Assembly: GCA_963576565.1 (NCBI GenBank)
Contig: OY755046.1
Span: 50,896,786-50,960,785 of the forward strand
DNA length: 64,000 nucleotides
DNA from: Aspidapion aeneum
Taxonomy: Eukaryota; Arthropoda; Insecta; Coleoptera; Brentidae
Direction: 5' to 3'
Shown piece after piece: positions 45,567 through 57,001 of the stretch. The notes beneath the pieces were generated by a model. It was given only the letters and a program-made list of their open reading frames with translations. It did not search any database and had not been told where the DNA came from. The stretch's first letter is position 1, and the number at the start of each line of letters is the position of its first letter. The position numbers and the translations under genes were made by a program.

Positions 45567-46100
45567 AAAAAATACTCAAAATTATTACCAAAAAATAAAT
45601 GTATGTGCCAATTTACATTACATTGGCAATATTAAAGGGCCTTTAGATTTGTACAAAAACCTATCTCAATTTTTTTTTGTAAATTTAGTGGCTCATAATG
45701 TGAAATATTTTTTGACAGTGACAAGTTAATATTTTTAAATTTCGCATTTTTCCCCACTCTTCAAACGTGACAAAACTGACAAATGCTATAATTTGGGAAC
45801 CAAAAACTTTTGACTAAAAATTATTTAAACTTTTTGTCAACCTTTCCAAACACCCTTTAAAGTTTGGTGCATCATTTAAAAGGTAAAATTAACAAAAAGT
45901 TAACATAAACAGCTCTTTTAAGTTTTTACGAAAAATGTCATTTAGTTGTACCTACAATATATTTTTTCTAATAAATCTACGAATTATAAAAAAAGCTCCT
46001 ATCAAATCTATGCATTAACGTTAAGCCTATTGTGTTCCGTGTATAGTTTTGGAGGATTTTCTTAAACTATCCTAGATCGGTTCGGTTTAAATAAAAAAAA
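45567..46100. other. AT-rich, nothing recognised
   Basis: No frame or repeat that I can support. Confidence 0.4.
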
Positions 46101-47280
46101 CATCCAACTGCTAAATCTTGTAACTAATAGTTGCAGTTGGGTACAAAATTGATAGGTATACCTCTAATAATGTACGATATGCTTCAACTTTTAGTATTGT
46201 TGCCCAAAGCGAACTTACGAAATTATACATTTATGTATTTTCATGAATCAGGTTATTGAGTAATTTTGTACCTAACTGCGACTAGTAGTTACAAGTAAAT
46301 TTAGCAGTTGGGTGTTTCTTTTATTTCCAATTTTTAAGTTTAATTCTTATTCAGCCTTATAAAAAGCACTAGTGAAGGTGGGAGAGAAGAGAGGGAGGAG
46401 GGAACTAGTAAAATGGTCTCGAAAAAAATCTTAAAGAATTTTTGAAACCGCTCTATATTTATGAAAGTTATAGCTACAACTATTATTAATAAGGAAGGTT
46501 TGGTGAAGAGAGGGAGAGAGAGAGGGAGGGGACAACTAATGAATTAATGAAAAAAAAAAGTATTAAAGCGTGTGCAGAAAGAATTTTTGAAATCGCTCTA
46601 TATTTGTGAAAGGTATAGCTACAACTATTACTAATAAGAAAGATAGGGAGAAGAAAGAGAAAGGGCGGGGGAAACTAGTAAAATGGTGTTGGAAAAAAGT
46701 CTTAAAACGTGTGCAGAAAGAACTTTTGAAATCGCTTTAAATTTGTGCAAGTTATAGCTACAACTATTACTAGTAAGGAGGTCGGTAAAGAGAGAGGGAG
46801 AGACGGGGAGAGGCGGGGAGGGACTAGTAAAATGGCGTTGGAAAAAAAATCTGGAAGCGCATGCAGAAAGAATTTTTAAAATCGCCCTATATTTGATAAA
46901 ATTATGCGATTATGGTTTTTGAATAGGGTGGGAGGAATGACAGGAGAGGAGATGGGTGGGAGCAGGGAGGACTACAAAGGAGAAGGAGGTGATCAAAGGA
47001 ATGACATGAAAATCGCCTGAAATTTAGATAATTTGTATGCCTTAAAGCCTACATCATGTAAAAAAAATGGCGTCTAAAGACCGCTATATTGATTTCCGTT
47101 TACAAAAATATAGCCTATAACCTTCGGGATCAGTAGCATTTCAACGACACCTTTTTTGTCAAAATCGGTTCAGCGGTTTAGCCTCTAGCGTGACACATAC
47201 ATACATATTTACATACTTACATACAAACATATCCCATTCGCAAAACATTATCTTTCCTTTTTCTGTGCTGCAGTTGGGTA
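46101..47280 (+). mobile_element. 1.2-kb element with purine-rich arrays, copy 1
   Basis: The left end CATCCAACTGCTAAAT and right end GCTGCAGTTGGGTA are inverted. The first 216 bp fold on themselves (46101-46149 against 46265-46316). Five diverged units of about 120 bp follow (46370-46900), each with a GGGAGAGAGAGGGAGGGG-type purine tract, ACTAGTAAAATGG, GTGTGCAGAAAGAATTTTTG and TATAGCTACAACTATTA. A CCTTCGGGATCAGTAG block, TCAAAATCGGTTCAGCGG and a CATA run precede the right end. There is no coding capacity. Confidence 0.8.
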
Positions 47281-47596
47281 AAAATTAGTTGGCAATATAA
47301 CAAATAAACGCAAAAACTTTTTTTTAATTGTGAGCAAATTAATTTTAGCTTCATTTTTATCAAATTGTAAATTCCCTAACAGTGTTAATTGAACGCAGTA
47401 TTAAATTAGTCAAATTTTATTGAAATTCACACTGTGTCGGGTTGCTCTCTGTTATTAATTTTTTATCAAATTATGACAAAAAACATTTTATTCTGATTAA
47501 ACATTGTCATTGATTTCTGAAGCAAAATTCGGGTCAAGGATACATAAATGATAATTTCATGTCTAGTTATATAAAAAATAAATTTAATAAAAAAAA
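47281..47596. other. Unique spacer between the sister elements
   Basis: AT-rich, no shared sequence with the elements on either side. Confidence 0.4.
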
Positions 47597-48715
47597 CACC
47601 CAACTACTAAATTTACTTGTAGCTACTAGTCGCAGTTGAGTACAAAATTGATAGGTATACCTATAATGTACGATATGCTTCAACTTTTAGTTTTGATGCT
47701 CAAAGCGCACTTATTATACAGTTTTGTAGTAAGTAAATTTAGCAGTTGGATGTTTTTTTTATTTAATTTTTTTTTATTTCCAACTTTTAGATTTAATTCT
47801 TATTCAGCCTTATAAAAAGCACTATGCATTTATAATTCATTTAGCTTTACCAAAAAAGTACGTGTAGATTTTCTACGGACGCGAACAGTGTTACCTTCCA
47901 CTGAGTGAAGGTGGGGGAGGAGAGAGGGGGAGCCAACTAGTAAAATGGTGTCGAAAAAAATCTTACAGCGTGTGCCGAAATAATTTTTGAAATCGCTCTA
48001 AATTTGTGAAAGGTATAGCTACAACTATTACTAATAAGGAGGGTGGGGACAAGAGAGGGAGAGGAATGGGGAAACTAGTAAAATGATTTGAAAAAAGTCT
48101 TGAAGCGTGTGCAGAAATAATTTTTGAAATTGCTCTATATTTGTGAAAGGTATAGCTACAACAATTACTAATAAGGAGGGAGGGAAGAAGAGAGGAAGGG
48201 GGAAACAGAAAGAAATTTGAAATCGCTTAATATTTGTGAAAGCTATAGCTATAACTATTACTAATAAGAATGGCGGGGAGGAGAAGCGGAGAGGGGAAAC
48301 TAGTAAAATGGTGTTGGAAAAAAAAATCTGAAAGCGTATGCAGAAATAATTTTTAGGAATGACAGGAGGGAAGATGGGTGGAGGTATGGAGGACTACAAT
48401 GTAACTAAAGCAAATTAGAGGACATTTGCAATGGATAATTAAAGGAATTTCAATAAAATCGCCTGAAATTTAGATAATTTGTATGCCTTAAAGCCTACAT
48501 CATGTGACAAAATGGCGTCTGAAGAGCGCCATGTTGATTCCTGTTTAAAAAAAATATAGCCTATACCACCTTCGGGATCAGTAGCAATTCAACGACACTT
48601 TTTTGTCAAAATCGGTTCAGCCGTTTAGCCTGTAGCGTGACACAAACATACTTACTTACATATATACAACAATCGAAAAATATTGCCCTTCCTTTCGCCG
48701 TGCTGCAGTTGGGTA
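47597..48715 (+). mobile_element. 1.1-kb element with purine-rich arrays, copy 2
   Basis: Same order of parts as 46101-47280 in the same orientation: CACCCAACTACTAAAT, a folding 160-bp head, four to five purine-rich units, the CCTTCGGGATCAGTAG and AATCGGTTCAGCCGTTTA blocks, and GCTGCAGTTGGGTA. Differences are spread throughout, so they are separate insertions or an old duplication rather than a recent assembly artefact. Confidence 0.8.
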
Positions 48716-49238
48716 ATAAAAAGAAAACAAAGTATTTGCATGTGCCCACTTTTTTAATGCCATTTTATTTTTCCCACATTTGAGAAAATACAGTAAAGAA
48801 GCAGTGCAATGTTTGGCAACACCGCAGTTTTTTAAACAGGTATCATAATTTAATAAACGAATTAGATGGCCGTACAGGTATTGAAAATATCTAAGAATAC
48901 AAGAATGTTGCTTATTACATAATTCGATGGTAAAATCAATGTTCTGATAGAAGTGCATAAAATAAATCTTTTTTTTCTGTGATTTTAAAAATGTACTCAA
49001 TTTAAAAACGTTAAAATTACCATATTTTTGCCGCGTCAAATTCTGACAACGTCAACGCCAATGGCATACGCGCGCGAATAAAAATTCGGGACAGTGAATG
49101 AGTAAATTCAAAAAAATTCCCTAATGAAATTTATTTATTGGCTCGTATACAAGAGCATGTTTTTTCTGCTCGTTCTTAGTATGAGAAAAGTGAAAACAAC
49201 ATAAAAAAATTATTTAAACCAAACTTTAGACCTATCAT
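48716..49238. other. AT-rich spacer
   Basis: The 127-codon minus frame at 48656-49039 runs out of the preceding element and has no domain. Confidence 0.4.
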
Positions 49239-49449
49239 CAGTGGCGGATCCAGGATTTCCGGAGGGGAGGGGCCAAAGTGCCAGCAAACATACAAATATT
49301 TTTTATTAGCGGTTTTTGATAGATCTGAGGTGTGAAATTTATTATCTAAAGAATTTTATAAAAATTAAGTAAACTAAAAAATAAATTTTATGTCTGGGAG
49401 GAAGGGAGGGGGACGGGCCCCTCTGCCCCACCCCCTGGATCCGCCACTG
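49239..49449. mobile_element. hAT-type MITE with perfect 8-bp target duplication
   Basis: CAGTGGCGGATCCAGG and its inverse CCTGGATCCGCCACTG bound 211 bp. CCTATCAT is repeated exactly on both sides (49231-49238, 49450-49457). The subterminal regions are GC-rich and complementary, the middle AT-rich. There is no frame. The intact duplication suggests a fairly young insertion. Confidence 0.93.
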
Positions 49450-49540
49450 CCTATCATCATATCATAATCACTACTATTTGTTCATTAATGACTTTAAAAC
49501 ACAAATAATCATTTAATACCTAAACAATTGTTATTCCTTC

Positions 49541-49642
49541 GAACCAGGCGCGAAATTAATAAACAAAAAATTATAAAAACAGTTTCCTGTGCTTCGACCG
49601 AGGTTTCAACCCGAACGTTCTACCAATTAGGCCACCGAAACC
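49541..49642 (-). mobile_element. tRNA-derived SINE, family B, copy 2
   Basis: Homologous to 14697-14818. The minus strand starts with GGTTTCGGTGGCCTAATTGG, but about 20 bp between the A and B boxes are missing and the B box is degraded. The flanking TTTTTTGAACTCC also matches the other copy, so the repeat extends beyond the tRNA head. Confidence 0.7.
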
Positions 49643-50479
49643 ATGAGTATACATTTTTTGAACTCCATATCACGTTTGTGTCAAAGTGTAGGGTATTTCT
49701 TGACTAACCAATTTCTATAATATGAACTTTTTGTTTGAAATTAAAGGGAGTATTACCACCCCCAGATCGGTGCTTTGACGCTTGATCTATGTTTTCTATT
49801 TCAATTTTAGAAATAAGTTTTGCCAAGAACAAACCTAGCGAAAAAAGAGAAATTTCCCTCGAATACTCTACCACAATAAGGCCTATGCATAACACAGATA
49901 TATATAGATTTGTGGGGGTTTTAAGAAGAGTACTACTGAAATCAAACAGAAAACATAGGGGAGCCTACCAACCACTGATTTATTTAGTTTGTATAGATAT
50001 TTGCTTTAAAAATCAACATTCTACATTTTTATAAATAAAAGTATGTTAAAAATAAATTAAAAAATCTGACTTTTCTAGTAAATTAAGTTAAAACAAAATT
50101 GCTAATTAGTCTTACTGACTAGATTGTAATAAAAAAAACACAGTGTGTTTGACAAATAAAAAAAAAATAAATAAATTATTATATTAAAATATATACAGTG
50201 ATTACAAAAAAATTTGTATGTTTAATTTAAAGCAGAGCTTTATCTTAGCTTCCGAGCAAATTTCTTTGTTCGATTTAGCAAAACGGCTGTTTCCGTATCA
50301 GGCGAGGATCAATCTCTGTTGCGCTCCCTCCGGAGACGTCCTTTGTTTTCTGTGTTTTATTTCAGAGTAATTTTTCGGTTCGGTTCGGTTTGGGACACTT
50401 ATATTATAAAGGGTAAAAGCTGGGTTTTGTGCAAGCAGATCTTGTAGTAATAATGTTTTTTGCATTAAACAAGTAATTA
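49643..50479. other. AT-rich spacer
   Basis: A TTCGGTTCGGTTCGG-type run is seen near 50376, as at 10121. No gene is supported. Confidence 0.4.
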
Positions 50480-51330
50480 AGAAAAGGAGTGCCAGAAATA
50501 TAGAAACTCATATTACCTTTGTGGACCTGCAAAAAGCATATGATACCGTTCCAGTAATTATTATTATTATATTATGGACGAAGCATGGGAATACAGCTTT
50601 TAATGACTGATTAACCATATACACACTACAGTTTGCTGACGATCAAGTATTGTAGCTAATGATAAAGTAGACGTGGATTATATGATGAAAGTTATCGGAA
50701 GAATACCAAAAGTCGGGGATAATAGTGAACGTGTACAAGACACAATACTTGTGTATTAAATCAAGTGTTAGAACTAGACAACGAAAAAACATTATCTCCA
50801 TGCAATGGTATACTTGGGTGTCACATTTGATAAGAGAGGAACAGACGGTACAAAATGGGACAAAAGAATACTAAAAGCAAAAAAGGTTATTTCGCTCGTC
50901 TTAACAGTACTTTATGGAGCAAAAAAATAAAAAAGGATGTAAAATGTAACAAATATGTAAGAATGGTAAAAAGTACGTTGTTGTATGGAATAGAGACTTG
51001 GCACGTAACAGAAAACTACAAAACAAACATAAAAAGTGTCGAAATAAGAAAATCAATGAGAATATTTAGAACAGATCATAAAAGAAATGAGACCATTAAA
51101 GAATATGGTGCGGCCATGTACAACGTATTAACGACGAAAGATTACCAAAGCATATCCTAGAATGGCAACCAATAGGGCGTAGAAAAAGAGTGCGACCTTA
51201 ACTGGAACGGCAACAGTCAATCCAAAGATCAATGAGTCAAAAAAACCTGACAGAAGATGATTTTCAGGATCGAAGGAGGTGGGAAATAGGCGTCGGACAA
51301 CGTAGAGAAATGTTCTAAACCGACATAGAA
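50480..51330 (+). mobile_element. Decayed RTE-like LINE fragment (family A), copy 3
   Basis: Readable pieces in order: THITFVDLQKAYDTVPV (50500-50552, RT catalytic region A), LQFADDQV (50628-50655, catalytic FADD box), then VKSTLLYGIETWHVTENYK (50965-51025) and KSMRIFRTDHKRNETIKE, the C-terminal region of RTE-type ORF2. Internal deletions bring the motifs unusually close together. The 3' end ATGTTCTAAACCGACATA (51310-51330) matches copy 2. Confidence 0.8.
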
Positions 51331-51942
51331 GTAGAAGCTTTATAGATTTTAATGAGAAAGAAGTTTAGAGAAAACAATTTATATAAAATTCGGGGTGTGG
51401 AGTATATTAACAAATGTATGCGGGATGTAAATGAAAAATTGATGACATGAAAAAAACGCCCGAAAAATTGCAGGCTGGGAGGGATTGAGCACATAAATTC
51501 TCCAAATAGCTGCGGTCTTTTAAGCTGACGGAATAAAATTTAAACTTTTGGACACTACACCTTACCCATCCACTACTGATTAATTAATTTGATTTATTTC
51601 ATAGGATAGTGTTCTACGATCGGTTATTATGCATGGTATTATGCATAGTATTACAAATTGTAAATATATAGAAAAAAACTATACTGGCCATGGAGAAGAA
51701 GCCTTCTTTGAAAGAGAGAAACTAATTTAGCAGATATGATTGTTGCTCCCCTGCTTTGCCGAGTCGAATAAATATTATTGCATTGTCCACTCGCAGTTTT
51801 AAAAATTTTAACACTGCATCTGTAAATTTTTTGTTTGTGTATGGAGAGAATAGACACTACGAAAAATGCCTAAAAAGTACTAGAAAAATATTGGCTAGCC
51901 AAAAAAAAACTACATAAAACATAACGGAAAATATTAGGTTCA
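51331..51942. other. AT-rich spacer
   Basis: No gene or shared repeat recognised. Confidence 0.4.
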
Positions 51943-52225
51943 TAATCAGTGTTACCACACTCCAGTCTACTTAAAGAATTTCAGTGCTGCCAACAAAAAA
52001 TCACACGCGATGGTTCGGTTCTCCTTTCAGAAGTGATTTCTTGTGATTTCTCGGCCACAAGGCTTGGTATACTTTTTTTTAAAGACATTTAAATACAAAA
52101 AAATAGATTAAATGTCTTAAGAATCAGTGTTATGACACTATAATCTTCTAAAAGAGTTTCAGTGTTGCCAACAAAAATTTTTGCGCCATGGCTTACCTTC
52201 TAATGACAGTGATTTCTCGGCAAAA
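51943..52225 (+). repeat. Two diverged direct units, 179-bp offset
   Basis: AATCAGTGTTAYSACACT, GAATTTCAGTGCTGCCAACA and GTGATTTCTCGGC recur in the same order at 51943 and 52122. About 75% similar. Confidence 0.75.
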
Positions 52226-53329
52226 GAACTGTCTATCCAATTGTACATCTGTACACTCACATTTAGTTAGATAGTATTTATTACCAAAATCCACATAGAA
52301 AAAGCCTAATCGTATTATAATAGGCCGCGAAATATAGATATAAAAAATAACTATCTGTATATATTAAGAATTCTCTTGTTTTAAATACATTTTACAAAAG
52401 AAATCATTAAAAGCGTAATTTTTTAAACATTTTTACCCACGCAGTCAGATATGATCATCATCATAAAAAACCTCAAAATTTATTAAGACGTCTCATATAG
52501 ATAGACGGTATAAATTCGAAATTATGATATCTATTAACCGTGGAAAATACGATCAAGTAGCGGCCATTCTTTATCTTAAATTGGTTCCATTTAATTTAGT
52601 GAACATGCTCGGAAAATGAAACTTTATATTGGAATCAATTATACGTTTATATACCGGGTGTTCCAACACAAAAGGAAACTTCTTATCGACAACTCTACTA
52701 CTAATAGGCCTTTTACTTTTTACTCTACAATAGATAGAAAACCTAACTTCAACAAACCGTTAGTAAACCTGTCACGCTGTTATGTTTAATAATCTTAACG
52801 GACGTGGTTATTTAGGTCTGGGACGAAAGGTTATAGTGAATAACCAATATTTATGTAAATCATCAAAAATGAAAAAAAATCTTTTTGATTTACCTTGTAT
52901 TTTGTAGTCAGTTTGATCTATCTTGCGTCAGGCAAGCCACGCTGAGGAAGGAAATGCCTTTTTCCGAAATAACGGTGTCCGTGGTTGACTATACCCCTAT
53001 AAAGTTGCCTTTTATACTTTATTAAATCAATACTTATGTTGTGCTGCACAAAATCACCCTTATATCCAGTTAAACTAATCCGGAATAGCCTCCTCAAATA
53101 ACGTTTGCACAGCCAAAATCTTCATTTGGAAATCCACCATTCTACAGTTAAACCAAAGGACCTCGAATAATAGTAGTACAAAGGGCCTTGGGCCTAGTAA
53201 ATAAACTTTACTACTTCTACCACATCAGAAAGATTAGGTCCTCTCATTGCAACAGGCATTACCTTGATTACTCCTCTTCTACCTCCTTTATGTTCTTGAC
53301 ACTATGCCAGAAAGTGAAGCCAAACACTA
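52226..53329. other. Mixed sequence, no recognised gene
   Basis: ATACCGGGTGTTCCAACAC at 52652 resembles a CAGGGTG-type terminus. AGGCAAGCCACGCTGAGGAA near 52928 is GC-richer but not identifiable. The plus frame at 53188-53502 is a shadow of the minus-strand LINE remnant. Confidence 0.35.
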
Positions 53330-54830
53330 CAGAACAACTTTTCCTCGGCCAGTACATTCTTGAACAAACGCTGGCCATACACAGTGCTCCTTCTCTTACA
53401 CTGTCCTCCTCAACCGGAGCTCAAACCAATTCGGTTAAGCTAAAATTTCCTCTGCGTGTCTGTTGCCGTTTGAACTGGCCCATGCTTCATATAGATCCCT
53501 AAATGTACACTCTCTAAAGGTTGTTCTTATTTGCCCTCTGATCAGCCATAGATAGGTTTAAGGACCGGAGAACCTTCGCTCTGATCCCTTCTTGGCCAAT
53601 TTATTAGGTTCTTCTTTGCCTGGGATCCCCATATGGCCTCGAATCCAAAGAAGCTGAATGTCCTTTGTCTACGACCAGTTCAAACGGTACTTTTGAGCAT
53701 TCCTAAACAAGCACTGATCTAAAAACGACCATACATAGTGCTCCTTTTCTGATCCTTTCCTCCTCAACTGTAGCTTAAATCATTTTTAGTTAAGCTAAAA
53801 ATGCTGATCGTTTCCTCTGCGTGTCTGCTGCTGTTTGAATTGGCCCATGCTTCATATAGATCCTTGAATGTACACTCTCTAAGGGTTGCTCTTATTTGCC
53901 CTCTGATCAGCCATAGACAGGTTTAAGGAACGGAGAGTCTTCGCTCTGATCCCTTCTTGGCCAATTTATTAGGTTCTTCTTTGCCTGGGACCCCATATGG
54001 CCTCGAATCCACAGACGCTTGCTGTCATTTGTTCACGACCAGTCCAGTCAATATTTTAGAGCATTCCTAAACAAGCGCTGGTCTAGAGGCGACCATACAC
54101 AGTGCTCCTTTTCCGATCTTTTCCTACTCAACTGTAGCTCAAACCACTGTGTACACTTTTTAAAGATTAAGGGTTGATCTTATTTGCGTTCTGCTCAGCC
54201 CAAGACAGAGTTCACTGGTGGTGGTGGTGGTGGGCGCTATATGAGCTATTTGGTTGTTGGGAATCCCCATATGACCTTACACTTACAGGAGCTTGGCGTA
54301 CTTTATGTCGGCGTCCTTGATATGAAGCACATCTGTTAATTTCTGAATAAGCACTGGTCTAGAAACTACTATGCACTAGACTCCTTCTCTTATCCTTTCT
54401 TTCTCAACAGCAGTTTTATGTTGTAAATTTCAGCTTGGAGAACTGAGGACTTCTTAGAGAGAAACTCCTTTTAAATATTGGTGTTCTCTATGTATATACC
54501 ACTGCACCTGTCGCATTCTCTCTAGTAATCCTGGAGCTGTCTGTAAAGTAGACGAGGGCTGCCGGCGTGAAAGTCACTAGGTCCTCATTACAGTCCTCTC
54601 TGCTTGGTAAAGGGACTGTGTATTTTATTGTTGGATGAGGCCCGATAGTGTAATTTTGCGCTTTACAATCGGTGCATTGCTCATCAGTCCGGAGTCTGGT
54701 ATCCTCTTTTCGACACAACTCGAAGGTAGTCTGCTAGAGCTTTCCCCTCCCCAGTTTTTACCCATGACTCGAAGCTAGCCTGCCAGAACTGCCCCCTCCT
54801 ACGAAAGTTGCTTGACTATTGCCAACCATA
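53330..54830 (-). pseudogene. LINE RNase H region, tandemly amplified and decayed
   Basis: On the minus strand 54718-54488 includes ALVYFTDSSRITRENATGAV, matching the start of the RNase H domain of I/Jockey/R1-type LINEs (F-TDGS---G-GAG). Downstream, segments such as PYGVPGKEEPNKLAKKGSER match the G-x-PGNE-AD-LA block that carries the last catalytic aspartate, here replaced by N. This second segment is repeated about three times with a 365-bp period (landmark CCCTCTGATCAGCC at 53534 and 53899, a diverged CTGCTCAGCC near 54190). Frames are broken throughout. Confidence 0.65.
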
Positions 54831-54897
54831 TAGCATTCAACAATCCCTCAGAATTAAATGTGAAAGGAATTTTTTGAGGTTTGGTCATAGACCAAAT

Positions 54898-55132
54898 AAG
54901 TTAATTTACGGGCTGGTCCTCAGAACAAGGTAGTGGTAGCCGTATACATTGAAGTTATATCCTTAGTATGGATGTCTCAGGAGACTGTAACTCACTGTCC
55001 TCAGAACAAGGCAGTGGTAGCCGTATACATTGATGTTACATCCTCAGTATGGATATCTCAGGAGTAACATCGATGTCTCAGGTTGGTGGTATACCACTAC
55101 CTTGTTCTGAGGACCAGTCCGTAAATTAACTT
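54898..55132. mobile_element. Foldback MITE with internal direct duplication
   Basis: Arm 54898-54945 (AAGTTAATTTACGGGCTGG, CCTCAGAACAAGGTAGTGGT) is mirrored at 55090-55132. The stretch from GTCCTCAGAACAAGG to ATCTCAGGAG occurs twice in direct order (54915 and 54999). Confidence 0.85.
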
Positions 55133-56978
55133 ATCCCCCAGAATCCTGATAACTTCTTGTAGTCAAAGTCAAATTAAAGTGGCGGTTTATTATGTTTAAA
55201 ATATGATAAAATTTATATTTTTCATCAACGAAGTTTTTACTAAAGCTGATTCACCCAAAACATCATCAATTATATTTTTCTGTTTTTTATTCAATTAACG
55301 AGTGTAGGAGTGACCCGACCAATTTGAACACTATTTTTAGTTTATTAATTAATGATTTTTTTTTCAAATAACTGTCAAATAATTATATTTTTTTTAATTA
55401 ATGATGTTATTAGTGTTTTTTCACAATTAATATTAGACTTGGATTTAGAACACTCGTACGTAGTGCATTAAACTTATTTTTTTTATCTTGAAAGTCAGCA
55501 ACTAAAATGTTTGTTTTTTTAAATCTATATGCCCAGACTATACAGGGTGTTATTAAAGATATCGATTTTCTGATTGAACCTGACCGTGGTCTTTTTTTGA
55601 GCCCTTAAAAATAGTGTAATCAGATTTTTTCTATACTATTTCTATAAACAAAATATTCCCAACATTTTTTTTAATCAGGAAGGAAAGATCTATAAAATTA
55701 CAAAATAATATATAGGGTGTTCAAAAACCATCGACCTGTAAAATTTTACTATTTAGAATTTTTTTTGAGAAACTTTGTAAAAAATTATGAAACTTTTGTA
55801 TTTATCATATTTTGATATCTATTCAAATAAACGTTTTTTTTTGTGTAAAAATATACGGGAAAACCCTGTACGCTCTAAAACTGTGTGACGTGAGTGCGAA
55901 CGTTGCTTTTCTGTTTAAAATTATGTTTTAACATTTTAACCAAACTCATTAAAAACAATCTATGTTGCTTATACCAATTTTGCTTTGCTTTGTAAGCTTT
56001 ACATAGCCTACTTTGAAAAAGCACGGAAATTCTGTATAATCCCCTCCGAAATTTCTAATTTTCCTACCTACTTCTTTGCACAAGCTTATGATCTTAAAAC
56101 CGTATCTAACGAACATGGTAATACTATGATATACCGGGTGGGACAAAAAAAAATTGACAAAATGTTTTTTATTATAACGATCCTTACCATAATGCTTTTT
56201 AGCCCAGTTATATTAGGAATTCACCTGGAAAAAAAGGTGAAAGCTGGATTTTTGTATAATTATTCCTTAGCATCTAGGACACATGTTCTCCGGTAAAATG
56301 CTCCCTGAGCTTCGCTAGATATAAGGCCCCAAATGGTCTAAAAATCAGGTTTTTGTGATTTTCGCGAAAACTAATAACTTTTTTAAAAAATGTCAAGAGT
56401 AAAAAAATACGTAGAATCATTGGGGCTATAGTATAAAATCAAAAAAAAACTTCACCTAACATTTAAAAAAATATATTTAAAAAAAATTATATTTATTAAT
56501 TTTCCCACTCTGCAGGTTACTTGTTTTAAAATATTAATACTTTATAGTATTAAGTTTGATCCCCACTTATATCAAACACTATTTACTAAAATTTAGTTTT
56601 TGTTTTTTTAAAGTTAAACAACTTTAAGTAAAGGTTAGGAAAGTAGTTAATACTATCCGGACCACCATTGGGATTTTCAAAATGTAATTTTAATACCATT
56701 AGGAACACAAAAAAGCGTAATAATAAAAATATTAAACTTCTGGTGAGAAACATTGTTAAAATACGTACAAATGCGTACACTTTTATTTTATTTGAAATTC
56801 CTGCTTAACAGATATTAAAATAATTTTTATAAAATTTTAGAAAAATAGTGTTTGACTAAACTTAAATGTGACAAAAGGGTTTAGACAAAATAAATTGAAC
56901 ATAAAGGCAATGATCTCTATCATAAGGGTGGTTTATTAAGGTATTACTTTACCGCAAGCCAGTAGGTAAAAATTTTCA
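55133..56978. other. AT-rich sequence with several CAGGGTG-type termini
   Basis: Terminal words at 55541 (TATACAGGGTG), 55712 (TATAGGGTG), 55863 (inverted, ACCCTGTACG) and 56132 (TACCGGGTGGG) suggest short, nested repeats, but boundaries cannot be fixed. Frames at 55985 and 56586 have no domain. Confidence 0.4.
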
Positions 56979-56983
56979 TTGAC

Positions 56984-57001
56984 TGCAGTATATTTATAAT
57001 G
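56984..57001 (+). repeat. 5' LTR, first 18 bp
   Basis: TGCAGTATATTTATAATG is identical to the first 18 bp of the 3' LTR at 63249. It is cut off from the rest of the LTR by the LINE insertion. The adjoining TTGAC is the LTR element's target duplication. Confidence 0.88.

Noticed and set aside
48656..49039. 127-codon minus-strand frame
   Set aside because: AT-rich chance frame running into the end of a repeat element, with no domain.
53188..53502. 104-codon plus-strand frame
   Set aside because: It is antisense to the LINE RNase H remnant and is repeated with it.
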